Below are positions 7,948-14,665 of a stretch of DNA of 36,140 bases, piece by piece. Where the stretch lies: positions 1 to 36,140 of the forward strand of contig CAIRYQ010000003.1 in the NCBI GenBank assembly GCA_903882875.1, given 5' to 3'. Positions within the stretch are counted from its first letter, which is position 1. Each line of letters opens with the position of its first letter. The notes beneath the pieces were generated by a model, which was given only the letters and a program-made list of their open reading frames with translations, made no database searches and was not told the DNA's origin. Source of the DNA: an uncultured Spartobacteria bacterium. GTDB taxonomy: Bacteria > Verrucomicrobiota > Verrucomicrobiia > Chthoniobacterales > Chthoniobacteraceae. A program made the translations under genes and the position numbers.

Positions 7948-8617
7948 CTACTTCACCGGTTGCCAGTGCCCTCCGGTGCTGCCCTTCGGGCTGCCTGCGG
8001 CAGGCTATCTCGCTCCGCTCGGTTCCGCGTTCCAGATTTTGAGGTTGTCGAAGAGCCCATCCTTCCCCATGCAGCCGAATTCCACCTTCGACTTCGTCGG
8101 ATGCGCGATGCCGGGCGATTGCAGATACGCGACCGCCTTTCCATCCACCGAGGCACGCATCGCGTCGCCCACCGTCTCCAGCACGAAGGTGTGCCACTGC
8201 TCCGGGTCGATCTCCACGGGGAAGGTGGCGTTCTTCCTCCCGGCGGCCGGCGGCGGCTCGCCGGTCGCGCCTTCGGGCCGGGCCACCGCGAGCCCCTTCT
8301 GGTCCACGAGGATGACCGCCTTGGCCGAGATGCGCGCCATGCAGAGGTGCCCGTAGTGCGAGCCGTTGAACGCCCGGTCGTCAAACTCCGCCGTGACCGA
8401 CTGCGCGCCCCCGAGCCGGAACCGGAACTCGATCACGCTGTCCTTCGTCGGGAGGTCGTTGCCGATCACCGCCTGATGCCCCTTCACCGCCGGCTTTCCT
8501 TTCGCTTGCGGCTTAGCCTTCACATCCCCCGCTGCCTCCACCGCCTGACGCTTCAACGTCGGCCTGTCCTTCGCCACCCGATGCTTCACCGCCCGACGAT
8601 CCACCGCTGGTTTTCCG
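7948..8617 (-). pseudogene. 3' half of interrupted DUF1080/LamG-like secreted protein
   Basis: This is the C-terminal half of a jelly-roll domain protein of the DUF1080 (3-keto-disaccharide hydrolase-like) type. Readable segments include HQAVIGNDLPTKDSVIEFRF, DPEQWHTFVLETVGDAMRAS and KDGLFDNLKIWNAEP. The frame meets TAG at 8005, within a GC-rich palindromic stretch, but continues in the same frame to GGHWQPVK and a second TAG at 7948, so the first stop may be premature. Residues read from 8480-8610 are Lys/Ala-rich and poorly conserved. The 5' half is at 9298-9478; the RAYT element separates them. Confidence 0.75.
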
Positions 8618-8713
8618 AATCCCAACGGGATTCCATCATCCAGCCTAGGGTTGCCCGCTTCGGGCTACCCTGGGAACCCGCACACCAACAAACATCAACC
8701 CTGAAAGGGTTGA
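8618..8713 (+). repeat. Left 96-bp inverted REP-like end
   Basis: Three hairpins lie at 8618-8632, 8647-8671 and 8695-8713. The reverse complement of 9202-9297 aligns along its whole length with only scattered differences; the 8672-8694 linker is the least conserved part. Confidence 0.9.
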
Positions 8714-8744
8714 ATCTGGCCGCACGAATCCCCATCCTCCCGCC

Positions 8745-9200
8745 ATAGCGCAATCGCTCGCAAAGATCCTTTTGCACACGGTCTTCTCGACCAAGGAACG
8801 TCACCCATTCCTTCGCGACAAACCGCTCCGCGACGAACTCCACCGCTACCTCGGCGGCATCCTCTCGAATCTCGATTGCCAGCCCCTCATCATCGGCGGC
8901 GTGGAGGATCATGTGCATCTCCTCTTCACCCATTCCCGCACCGCCACCGTGGCGGATGTGGTGAAGGAACTAAAGCGCAGTTCATCCGCATGGCTCAAGG
9001 CGAAGGAGTCGGACCTCGCCGGCTTCACATGGCAGGCCGGCTACGGCGTTTTCTCCATCGGACAATCGCAGGTGGATGACGTGCGCACCTGCATCGCGGG
9101 ACAGGAAGAGCATCACAGGAAGGTTTCGTTTCAGGATGAATTCCGCCGCCTGCTGGAACGCTACGACATCGCCTTCGACGAACGCTATGTATGGGATTGA
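8745..9200 (+). pseudogene. REP-associated tyrosine transposase, degenerate
   Basis: An HUH-family single-strand transposase of about 151 aa (IS200/RAYT type). The frame reads AQSLAKILLHTVFSTKERHP, the family N-terminus, but the expected ATG is ATA at 8745-8747; the first usable alternative is a TTG at 8772. The HUH motif is present in GGVEDHVHLLF. The catalytic Tyr expected in the YIxNQEEHH motif is replaced by Cys (TCIAGQEEHH, TGC at 9090-9092). The C-terminus (ERYDIAFDERYVWD) is intact. Two point changes at key sites suggest the protein is not made or not active, although a TTG-started product remains possible. Confidence 0.85.
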
Positions 9201-9201
9201 T

Positions 9202-9297
9202 TCAACCCTTTCAGGGTTGATGCCCGTTTGCGAACGCAACCCCAGGGTAGCCCGCAGCGGGCAACCCTGGGCTGGATGATTCAATCCCGTTGGGATT
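9202..9297 (-). repeat. Right 96-bp inverted REP-like end
   Basis: The mirrored hairpins lie at 9202-9220 (TCAACCCTTTCAGGGTTGA), 9244-9268 and 9283-9297 (AATCCCGTTGGGATT). The end starts directly after the transposase stop codon and is the same length as the left end. Confidence 0.9.
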
Positions 9298-9478
9298 GTG
9301 AAGCCGCTACCTCGATGGCCCACGCCTTCCCCAGTTCCGCCTTCTCGAAGTCATCCGCAAACACCAGCTCCTTCTTCTGCGCAATCAGCTGTTCGGGAAT
9401 GGCCGGAAGCTTCGGCGCATCCGCGGCGAAGGTGGTGGCGGTGACGAGGCAGGCGAGGGCGAAGAGGCGGGTGGACAT
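9298..9478 (-). pseudogene. 5' half of interrupted DUF1080/LamG-like secreted protein
   Basis: The fragment begins at the CAT at 9476-9478 with a Sec signal peptide (MSTRLFALACLVTATTFAA). It continues with KKELVFADDFEKAELGKAW, the typical opening of the DUF1080/LamG-like jelly roll. The frame then runs into the right end of the RAYT insertion, after AIEVAAS. The matching C-terminal half lies at 7948-8617 on the same strand. Proteins of this type are exported and often linked to carbohydrate use in Verrucomicrobia; this copy is broken. Confidence 0.8.
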
Positions 9479-9582
9479 GGTGGGGTGGGGTAAAGAATTC
9501 CGAAAGATTTGCACCCTCTCGTTCTAAAAAGCGAATTCTACTTTTCGACGGCAGCGACCAATGTCGCCCACCGCTACCGAAA

Positions 9583-11217
9583 CTAGATTTTGTGATGCTT
9601 GTCCTCGAACACGGAAGTTCGAGCAATACCCGAATAGCCAATGAGCCGAAGAACGAATACATTGATGGCACCAGCGATTCTGCCAATCGCAGTAAAATGG
9701 GTATCGATTTTCTGTTTCTTTTCCTTTCGGAGAATGTCGTGTGCACCTTTGTTCCGAACCTTATCCCAGATCGCCCATGCTTCCTTCATGAGACCCTCCC
9801 ACTGAAGCCCAAGGTCGTCTGAAACTGCCTTATACTTGTCCTTGGCCCGATCCAACCGAGCACTAGCAATCATATTTTGAAACCTCTGAAGCCCACTGCC
9901 ATCGCTCGGTTTCTTCTCCTCGATCCACTTAAGCAATTCTGCACGTGCCTCGTCAAATGAAGTGGCGCTCTGAATTGATGAAAGTTTTTTATTATCGAAG
10001 ATGAGCCCCGCAAGGCTCTCAAGAAGCACACACAGCGACATGAGCGTGATCTCACCAGGAACATTCTTGGCGTCGCACGAACGCAATAGCCATAACGCTT
10101 GAGAAGCCGCCTCGGAGAGTTCTGAGCCTGATTGAAAAAATCGTGTCGCCTGCCCCAGAAAATCACCGAATTTCCATTCGATTTGGCCCACAGTTGCGTT
10201 GAAACCGATTCTCTCGCTGAACGGAGCAAGAGCTGTCCGGTCGAGCTTTCGGACTGCATGCAACTTATCCAAAAGCTGAGCGCCATTTCTCCGAATCGAA
10301 ACGCGATATGGCCAGCAATGCTGTCCTGTGGCAAAAGCAAGCGCCGTAAGGAATGAAGCTAGGAATCGCTCATGCGTTGCAACCGGGGTGCTTTCATCCG
10401 CTTGGGTCGGCAGAAACAAATATACGTTTAAGTCTTCGCCGCGCCGCACCAGGCCGAACTCTACGTCTTCAAACTTCCCTGAAAATGTATCCGCGTCGAA
10501 CTTACTGGATTCGCCCAGGAAACTATTTTTCTCAACAATGTCGGTTCTGCCGTTGGTATGAATGAGTGGGAAGTCAGGAACGAGAGCATGAATCCAAGTG
10601 CCATTCGCGTAAGGTGATGGCTTGTGCGATTCTTCATTCGTTTCGGACGTCGGCGCGGGGATTTTTTCGGGACTCGCTTCAGGGACCGAATTCGGATCCG
10701 CATCTGGCTCTATGGGTGAAACTGCACTCGGCTCTTTACTATCCATCTCACCCGCTTCCCATGCAAAGCTTTCAGGCAATTCCCCGTCGTTGGTTTTGAC
10801 TTTGTTCTCAAGGCTATCTAGCAGCGAACCAAGTTGCCTTACGGAGAACTGATCAAGCCCGACTGCATCCAGACTAATAGTATCAGTATTGTATTCCTGC
10901 GAGGTAATGCCATTATTCCAGTGCTGGGTTCCGCCCAAACCGAGATACTCGACGACAATTGGGAGATTCGCGCCGATAACCCCTTGGAATCGCGGAAAAT
11001 CCTCGCGCCGATAAGTCCCACGCTCCACCTGGGGTAACTTTGTTCCCGCAGGGAATGCTAGATGAAGAACGAACGCATTATCAGAACGCCGGATAGTTCC
11101 CTCCCCGATGAAAACTCTACCATCCTTCTGGTAAACGCTTCCGCCGATCGGAAAGCTCGACCCCACAATCCGGAGCTGTTTTGCGACCTCATTGGCTGTC
11201 AAATGCGTGTTGCTCAT
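9583..11217 (-). CDS. Large unknown protein with C-terminal HEPN-like motif
   Basis: A 544-aa soluble protein with no signal peptide. Residues 1-130 form one domain, followed by a Pro/Glu/Ser-rich linker (about 150-205) and a mostly helical C-terminal half. Near the end, WDKVRNKGAHDILRK contains RNKGAH (R488, H493), the R-x4-H pattern typical of HEPN ribonuclease or HEPN-fold domains. Base composition is much more AT-rich than the neighbours, and it sits among a transposase element and broken toxin-antitoxin genes, consistent with a horizontally acquired defence-type gene. The architecture recalls ApeA-like HEPN proteins, but the N-terminal assignment is only a guess. The ATG at 11217 is the first in frame. 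Confidence 0.75.
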   Translation of the reverse strand: MSNTHLTANEVAKQLRIVGSSFPIGGSVYQKDGRVFIGEGTIRRSDNAFVLHLAFPAGTKLPQVERGTYRREDFPRFQGVIGANLPIVVEYLGLGGTQHWNNGITSQEYNTDTISLDAVGLDQFSVRQLGSLLDSLENKVKTNDGELPESFAWEAGEMDSKEPSAVSPIEPDADPNSVPEASPEKIPAPTSETNEESHKPSPYANGTWIHALVPDFPLIHTNGRTDIVEKNSFLGESSKFDADTFSGKFEDVEFGLVRRGEDLNVYLFLPTQADESTPVATHERFLASFLTALAFATGQHCWPYRVSIRRNGAQLLDKLHAVRKLDRTALAPFSERIGFNATVGQIEWKFGDFLGQATRFFQSGSELSEAASQALWLLRSCDAKNVPGEITLMSLCVLLESLAGLIFDNKKLSSIQSATSFDEARAELLKWIEEKKPSDGSGLQRFQNMIASARLDRAKDKYKAVSDDLGLQWEGLMKEAWAIWDKVRNKGAHDILRKEKKQKIDTHFTAIGRIAGAINVFVLRLIGYSGIARTSVFEDKHHKI

Positions 11218-11255
11218 CTCAGGACGGTTTTGGGCGCTTATGATTAAGCCTTAGC

Positions 11256-11475
11256 GTAAACCTCCGCTCCCTTCTCCACGAATTGGCATCGGCTGCTCCC
11301 GCAGCCCTGGCCTTCGGCCTTTTGCTGCGCAAGCTCCTTCCCGCCCGCCTCCCGGCGGCCCGAATCCCCGGCGCATGGGCGGACCTCTTCGGCGAATTCG
11401 GGCGGGGTGTCGGTCATGGCTGGAGTTCCGGCCCGCAGGCTAGGCAGCGCGAGTCCCGCCGTCCAGCGCGCGATG
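11256..11475 (+). repeat. ~220-bp direct repeat, copy A
   Basis: About 90% identical by eye to 12343-12561 in the same orientation. Shared anchors include ACGAATT, CATCGGCTGCTCCCGCAGCC, CTCCCGGCGGCCCGAAT and CGAATTCGGGCGGGGTGTCG. It is rich in short palindromes. It fills most of the gap between the HEPN-like gene and the frameshifted DUF5615 toxin gene. Both copies keep the same minus-strand reading frame open, but no start codon or family supports translation. Confidence 0.9.
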
Positions 11476-11515
11476 CGCGGATTCCCAAGCGCGATGCTTC
11501 GCTGGCTTCATGCGG

Positions 11516-11834
11516 TCACGGTATTTCGAGGTGCCGGAAATCGCCCGCCTTGATGTCGGCCACCGCGGCTTGGATTTCTTCGGCTGCGGCGAGGATGCGT
11601 CTGAGATCATTGGTGGAGAACTCGATGATCGCGATGCGGCGACCATCGAGGTTTTGCTGGTAACGGATGTTCTGGTCGGACGTGATGAACAGGTCGAACT
11701 CCAATTCCGCCAGCCGCAGGAGGTCGCCGTTCTTGATTCCGCCCCATCCCCGTTTCTGCGCCGTGGTGCAGGCGTGGCCGGCGAACAGCCGTGTGCATCG
11801 GCCACGGCACGCATTCGTCCAGCAGGACGTTCAT
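11516..11834 (-). pseudogene. DUF5615 (PIN-like) toxin, frameshifted
   Basis: The gene starts MNVLLDECVPWPMH at 11834, overlapping the DUF433 antitoxin stop by 4 bp (ATGA). After about codon 14 the correct frame is shifted by one base. It resumes as LFAGHACTTAQKRGWGGIKN, then LAELEFDLFITSDQNIRYQQ and RRILAAAEEIQAAVAD, ending at TGA 11516. The joined product matches DUF5615, a Mut7-C/PIN-fold putative RNase toxin of about 105 aa that pairs with DUF433 antitoxins. One extra base near 11790 explains the break, so toxin activity is probably lost unless this is a sequencing error. Confidence 0.8.
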
Positions 11835-12043
11835 GCGGGAGCCAGCAGCGCGGATTCCGAGCGCTCCAAAACGGCGCAGGCCATGGCGCGCGTGACGGAC
11901 GGGAAACACTCCAGAAACTCTTCGAGCGTGTAGTCGTTTTCGAGATAGTCGAAGAGCGATTTCACCGGAACGCGCGTGCCTTTGAAGACCGGCATCCCGC
12001 CAAGGATGTCGGGGTCAATGGTGATCAGGTCCGTGGCGTTCAT
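11831..12043 (-). CDS. DUF433 antitoxin
   Basis: A 70-aa protein of the DUF433 family, a small winged-helix-like DNA-binding antitoxin. Diagnostic segments are ITIDPDILGGMPVFKGTRVP, VKSLFDYLENDYTLEEFL and ECFPSVTRAMACAVLE. Such proteins pair with DUF5615 toxins as type II toxin-antitoxin modules and usually repress their own operon. The gene is intact and overlaps its frameshifted toxin partner by 4 bp. Upstream lies the truncated remnant of a second toxin-antitoxin pair. Confidence 0.9.
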   Translation of the reverse strand: MNATDLITIDPDILGGMPVFKGTRVPVKSLFDYLENDYTLEEFLECFPSVTRAMACAVLERSESALLAPA

Positions 12044-12086
12044 GCGAAGACAGTAAGCGGATCAGGCGGTGATGTAAACCTCCACG

Positions 12087-12134
12087 CCGAGGCAAGGGCA
12101 GCGCCACGACATCGCCTGCTACAGGCTTGCCCAT
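12087..12134 (-). pseudogene. 5' remnant of PemK/MazF-like toxin
   Basis: Only about 16 codons remain: MGKPVAGDVVALPLPR from the ATG at 12134. This matches the start of PemK/MazF-type endoribonucleases (MGKPxxGDVVxLPFPFSD). After it the similarity stops at the sequence GGAGGTTTACATCACC. The start codon overlaps the end of the upstream antitoxin reading frame (once its frameshift is restored) by 16 bp, the usual arrangement of such modules. The toxin core is absent. Confidence 0.65.
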
Positions 12135-12312
12135 GCTTCATCCTCCCCAGGTGCATTCCATCACGGGCCAGCACGGCTTCGCTGACCAGAAGGCTGTCGA
12201 AGTGTTCATCCTGCGTCTTGATGCGGAGGAACCGGGCGAAGTCATAGACCTCGCGCTGCTGCGACTCGGGCAGACTGGCGATCTCCTTTTCGATCAACTG
12301 TATCGTGCTCAT
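12119..12312 (-). pseudogene. MazE/DUF2281-like antitoxin with C-terminal frameshift
   Basis: The N-terminal part reads MSTIQLIEKEIASLPESQQR then EVYDFARFLRIKTQDEHFDS and LLVSEAVLARD, which resembles small antitoxins of the DUF2281/VapB-MazE type. After the Asp codon at 12160-12162 a missing base shifts the frame. Restoring one T gives WNAPGEDEAWASL and a stop at 12119, the family-typical EDEAWASL end. As sequenced, the frame reads on to 12040 with an unrelated tail. The partner toxin is truncated, so the module is dead or only the antitoxin domain survives. Confidence 0.65.
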
Positions 12313-12342
12313 GGCGGAACAATATTGGGTTCAAATGGTGGT

Positions 12343-12561
12343 GTAAATCTCCGGGTCTGCTCCACGAATTACCATCGGCTGCTCCCGCAGCCGTGGCCCT
12401 CGGCCGTTTGCTTCGCAAGCTCCTTCCCGCCCGCCTCCCGGCGGCCCGAATTCCCGGCGCATGGGCGGACGCCCTCGGCGAATTCGGGCGGGGTGTCGGT
12501 CGTGGCTGGATGTCCGGCCCGCAGGCTAGGCAGCCCGAGTCCCGCCGTCCAGCGCGCGATG
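12343..12561 (+). repeat. ~220-bp direct repeat, copy B
   Basis: The second copy of the element at 11256-11475, in the same orientation, starting and ending at equivalent bases (GTAAA to CGCGATG). The roughly 870 bp between the copies is exactly the block of broken toxin-antitoxin genes. Confidence 0.9.
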
Positions 12562-12619
12562 AGGCGGGGGATGTGCCGTCGCCTTCGGTGAGTTTCATAG
12601 GACGCGCCGGCGTCGCGGG

Positions 12620-12706
12620 TTATTTCCCCGTTTCGCCCGAAGGTTTGCCAGCCATCGCCGGGCAAACCAAGCCGGCCAGAGCGGCACCGACAATGGTGCG
12701 CTTCAT
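12620..12706 (-). pseudogene. 28-aa signal-peptide ORF, probable truncated secreted protein
   Basis: MKRTIVGAALAGLVCPAMAG followed by KPSGETGK and a TAA stop. It has a positively charged N-terminus, a hydrophobic core and an AMA-like cleavage site. It starts 9 bp after the stop of the di-heme oxidoreductase gene, so it is likely on the same transcript. Either it is a very small exported peptide or, more likely, the start of a gene cut short next to repeat B. Confidence 0.45.
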
Positions 12707-12715
12707 GATGGTATG

Positions 12716-14599
12716 TCAGAGAGATTGCAAAAACTTGATCAACGCTGCGCGGTCGGCGGCAGGCATGTTACGGAATAATTCCTTAGCGCGCTCGCCTTCA
12801 CCGCCGTGCCACAGGATGGCTTCCTCCAGCGTGCGCGCGCGACCGTCGTGCAGATACGCTTCGCCGCCGCTCACGCCAGCCGTGAGGCCGATGCTCCACA
12901 GCGGCGACGTGCGCCACTCGGCTCCGGTGGCCTCGTGCTCGCCGAGGTTGTCGGCGAGGCCAGCACCCATGTCGTGTAGCAGGAGGTCGGTGAAGGGCTG
13001 TATCTTTTGTGCGCGAAGTTCGGCAAAGGGGTGATGCTTGCCCGTGGTGAGGCTCGGAGTGTGGCACGCGGTGCAGTTGGCTTTTGCGAAGAGCGGCTCG
13101 CCGCGCTGCGCTTCCGTGTCGTCGAGGTCGCGGCGCGCGCTGACGCCGAGCGTGCTGATGTAGCGCGTGATGTTGGCGAGGTCGGCGTCGGAGAGTTCCG
13201 GCTTGCCGCCAGTGCCATCGTCAAGTTTAGCGAAGAGCGAAGTCGTAACGCCCATGTCGCTGTTGAACGCGCCCGCGATTTGATGCCGCACGCTCGGCTG
13301 GCCGGCTTTGTAGCCGAAGCGTCCAAGGCGCGGCTGGCCGTTCTCGTCCTTCACGATTTGCGCGCGTCCGCGGATGCCGTCGTCTCGTTTGCGGTTCGCC
13401 TCTGCGAGCGCGAGCATGTCGGCTTCATCAATGGCCTCCAGCAAGCCGAGGCCGACGAGTTGCGGCGTGAGTCGCACGGAGAAATGCGAAGGCGTCTCGC
13501 CTGTGAAGGCATACACCGGCTTGCGCAGCGTGAACGGTGTGCCATCGGCATATTTACCCTCGACGGTTTGCCAGCTTGCGATGTTCGCGCCAGCTTCGGG
13601 TTTGCCGTCCGTGGATTGCGGCTGCAATGCGCTGCCGAGTTTCGGATGCGGCGTGCCTTTCGCGTCCGAGCCGACTTTGATGACCGTCTGAAACATCGGC
13701 TTTCCGATGTCCGGCGGCAGCGCGCGGCCATTATTGATGTGACACGCGATGCAACTGTGCGCGACGAACTGCGGCCCGAGCTTGCCGCGTTGTTCCCCGA
13801 AAACCGGATTGCCTTTCTCCGAATGTGCGCCATCCGCGAAGTCCGTGTGATGCAGCCGCCGCCCGAGCATGAACGGCTGCGCGCTCACCGGCGCGATGTT
13901 GCCGGCCATCTGCTTGAAACGATGCGCCGGCTCGTTGGAGTACTGATACGGCAGCGTCGTCTGCCCGCCGAGCCACGCCTGATCCGGCAGAGGGAACGAG
14001 TCGAGCTTCTCGCCCTTGGCCTCCCACGGCACGACACCGCGCCCGACGACGTAGAGGAATGCGGTGCCGTAGTAGTTCTTCTGGCCGTGCAGCGGCGCTT
14101 TCATGAACTGGCTGATTTCCACCTCGATGCGGTCGCCGACCTGCAGCGGGCGCTTCTCCATCACGTTGTGCGTCACTTTTACGGAGCGGCGGTTCGGCGC
14201 AACGAGCGGCGCGGGCGTGTTGAACTGATACTCGGCCTCCGTATTGATGCCGCGGAAGAAGCAGCGGAACTCCGGCGCGCTCAGCTCGGTGAGCGTTTCG
14301 TAGGTGAAGACCACGTCCTTCCCGCCCTTCGCGACGTGGTCCGCAATCTCGATGCCGATGGTGCGCTGCTCCCAATAGAAGGTGGCGTAGAGATCATACG
14401 AATGAAACCGCGCCTCGCGCGCGTGACGGCTGCGCGCGCGATCGGCGAGCCGTGTGATAAGCGCGTCGGACGTTTCCTCCAGCGTGGCGGGTTCGAGTTT
14501 CGTTGTTGAATCAAAGAGCGGCACCACCTGCGGCGCAGCGTGTGCGGAAAATGTGAGAGCAAGAGCGAGGGCAGATGTGAGGAGCAATGGCTGTTTCAT
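12716..14599 (-). CDS. Di-heme oxidoreductase (DHOR/DUF1111 family)
   Basis: A 627-aa periplasmic c-type cytochrome with signal peptide MKQPLLLTSALALALTFSAHA. Two heme-attachment motifs are present, CIACH (about residues 283-287) and CTACH (about 509-513). The C-terminal two thirds match the DHOR (putative thiol oxidoreductase, distantly MauG/di-heme peroxidase-like) family, with GLGLLEAID, EAYLHDGRARTLEEAILWHG and the ending MPAADRAALIKFLQSL. About 190 extra residues before the first heme (with VEISQFMKAPL) form an N-terminal domain that I do not recognise and make the protein longer than usual. It lies 66 bp downstream of the FecR-LamG gene on the same strand, so it may belong to that sigma-factor-controlled operon. 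Confidence 0.88.
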   Translation of the reverse strand: MKQPLLLTSALALALTFSAHAAPQVVPLFDSTTKLEPATLEETSDALITRLADRARSRHAREARFHSYDLYATFYWEQRTIGIEIADHVAKGGKDVVFTYETLTELSAPEFRCFFRGINTEAEYQFNTPAPLVAPNRRSVKVTHNVMEKRPLQVGDRIEVEISQFMKAPLHGQKNYYGTAFLYVVGRGVVPWEAKGEKLDSFPLPDQAWLGGQTTLPYQYSNEPAHRFKQMAGNIAPVSAQPFMLGRRLHHTDFADGAHSEKGNPVFGEQRGKLGPQFVAHSCIACHINNGRALPPDIGKPMFQTVIKVGSDAKGTPHPKLGSALQPQSTDGKPEAGANIASWQTVEGKYADGTPFTLRKPVYAFTGETPSHFSVRLTPQLVGLGLLEAIDEADMLALAEANRKRDDGIRGRAQIVKDENGQPRLGRFGYKAGQPSVRHQIAGAFNSDMGVTTSLFAKLDDGTGGKPELSDADLANITRYISTLGVSARRDLDDTEAQRGEPLFAKANCTACHTPSLTTGKHHPFAELRAQKIQPFTDLLLHDMGAGLADNLGEHEATGAEWRTSPLWSIGLTAGVSGGEAYLHDGRARTLEEAILWHGGEGERAKELFRNMPAADRAALIKFLQSL

Positions 14600-14665
14600 G
14601 TCGCAAGGAAATGTGCGGCACCCATTTGATTTACCGGAGAGATCGGCGACACGCGCAAAAGCGGC

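Larger units (their letters stand above)
8618..9297 (+). mobile_element. RAYT/IS200-like element with 96-bp inverted REP ends
   Basis: This 680-bp insertion is bounded by two 96-bp inverted repeats (8618-8713 and 9202-9297). Each contains three hairpins in mirrored order: AATCCCAACGGGATT, AGGGT-TGCCCG/CGGGC-TACCCT, and TCAACCCTGAAAGGGTTGA. Between them is a single Y1 (HUH) transposase-like gene. Structured REP-like ends plus a HUH gene are the hallmark of REP-associated tyrosine transposases (RAYTs). No target duplication is visible, as expected for this class. Its removal joins the two halves of a DUF1080-like gene (AAS then PENQRWIV). Confidence 0.88.

Noticed and set aside
12343-12665. A 98-aa minus-strand ORF across repeat B
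   Set aside because: The same frame is also open in repeat A, but it has no upstream start consistent between copies and the sequence is dominated by palindromes; treated as a non-coding repeat.
13007-14509. A 500-aa plus-strand frame
   Set aside because: Antisense of the di-heme oxidoreductase, with Arg/Ala-rich shadow composition and no motif; high GC keeps the frame open.
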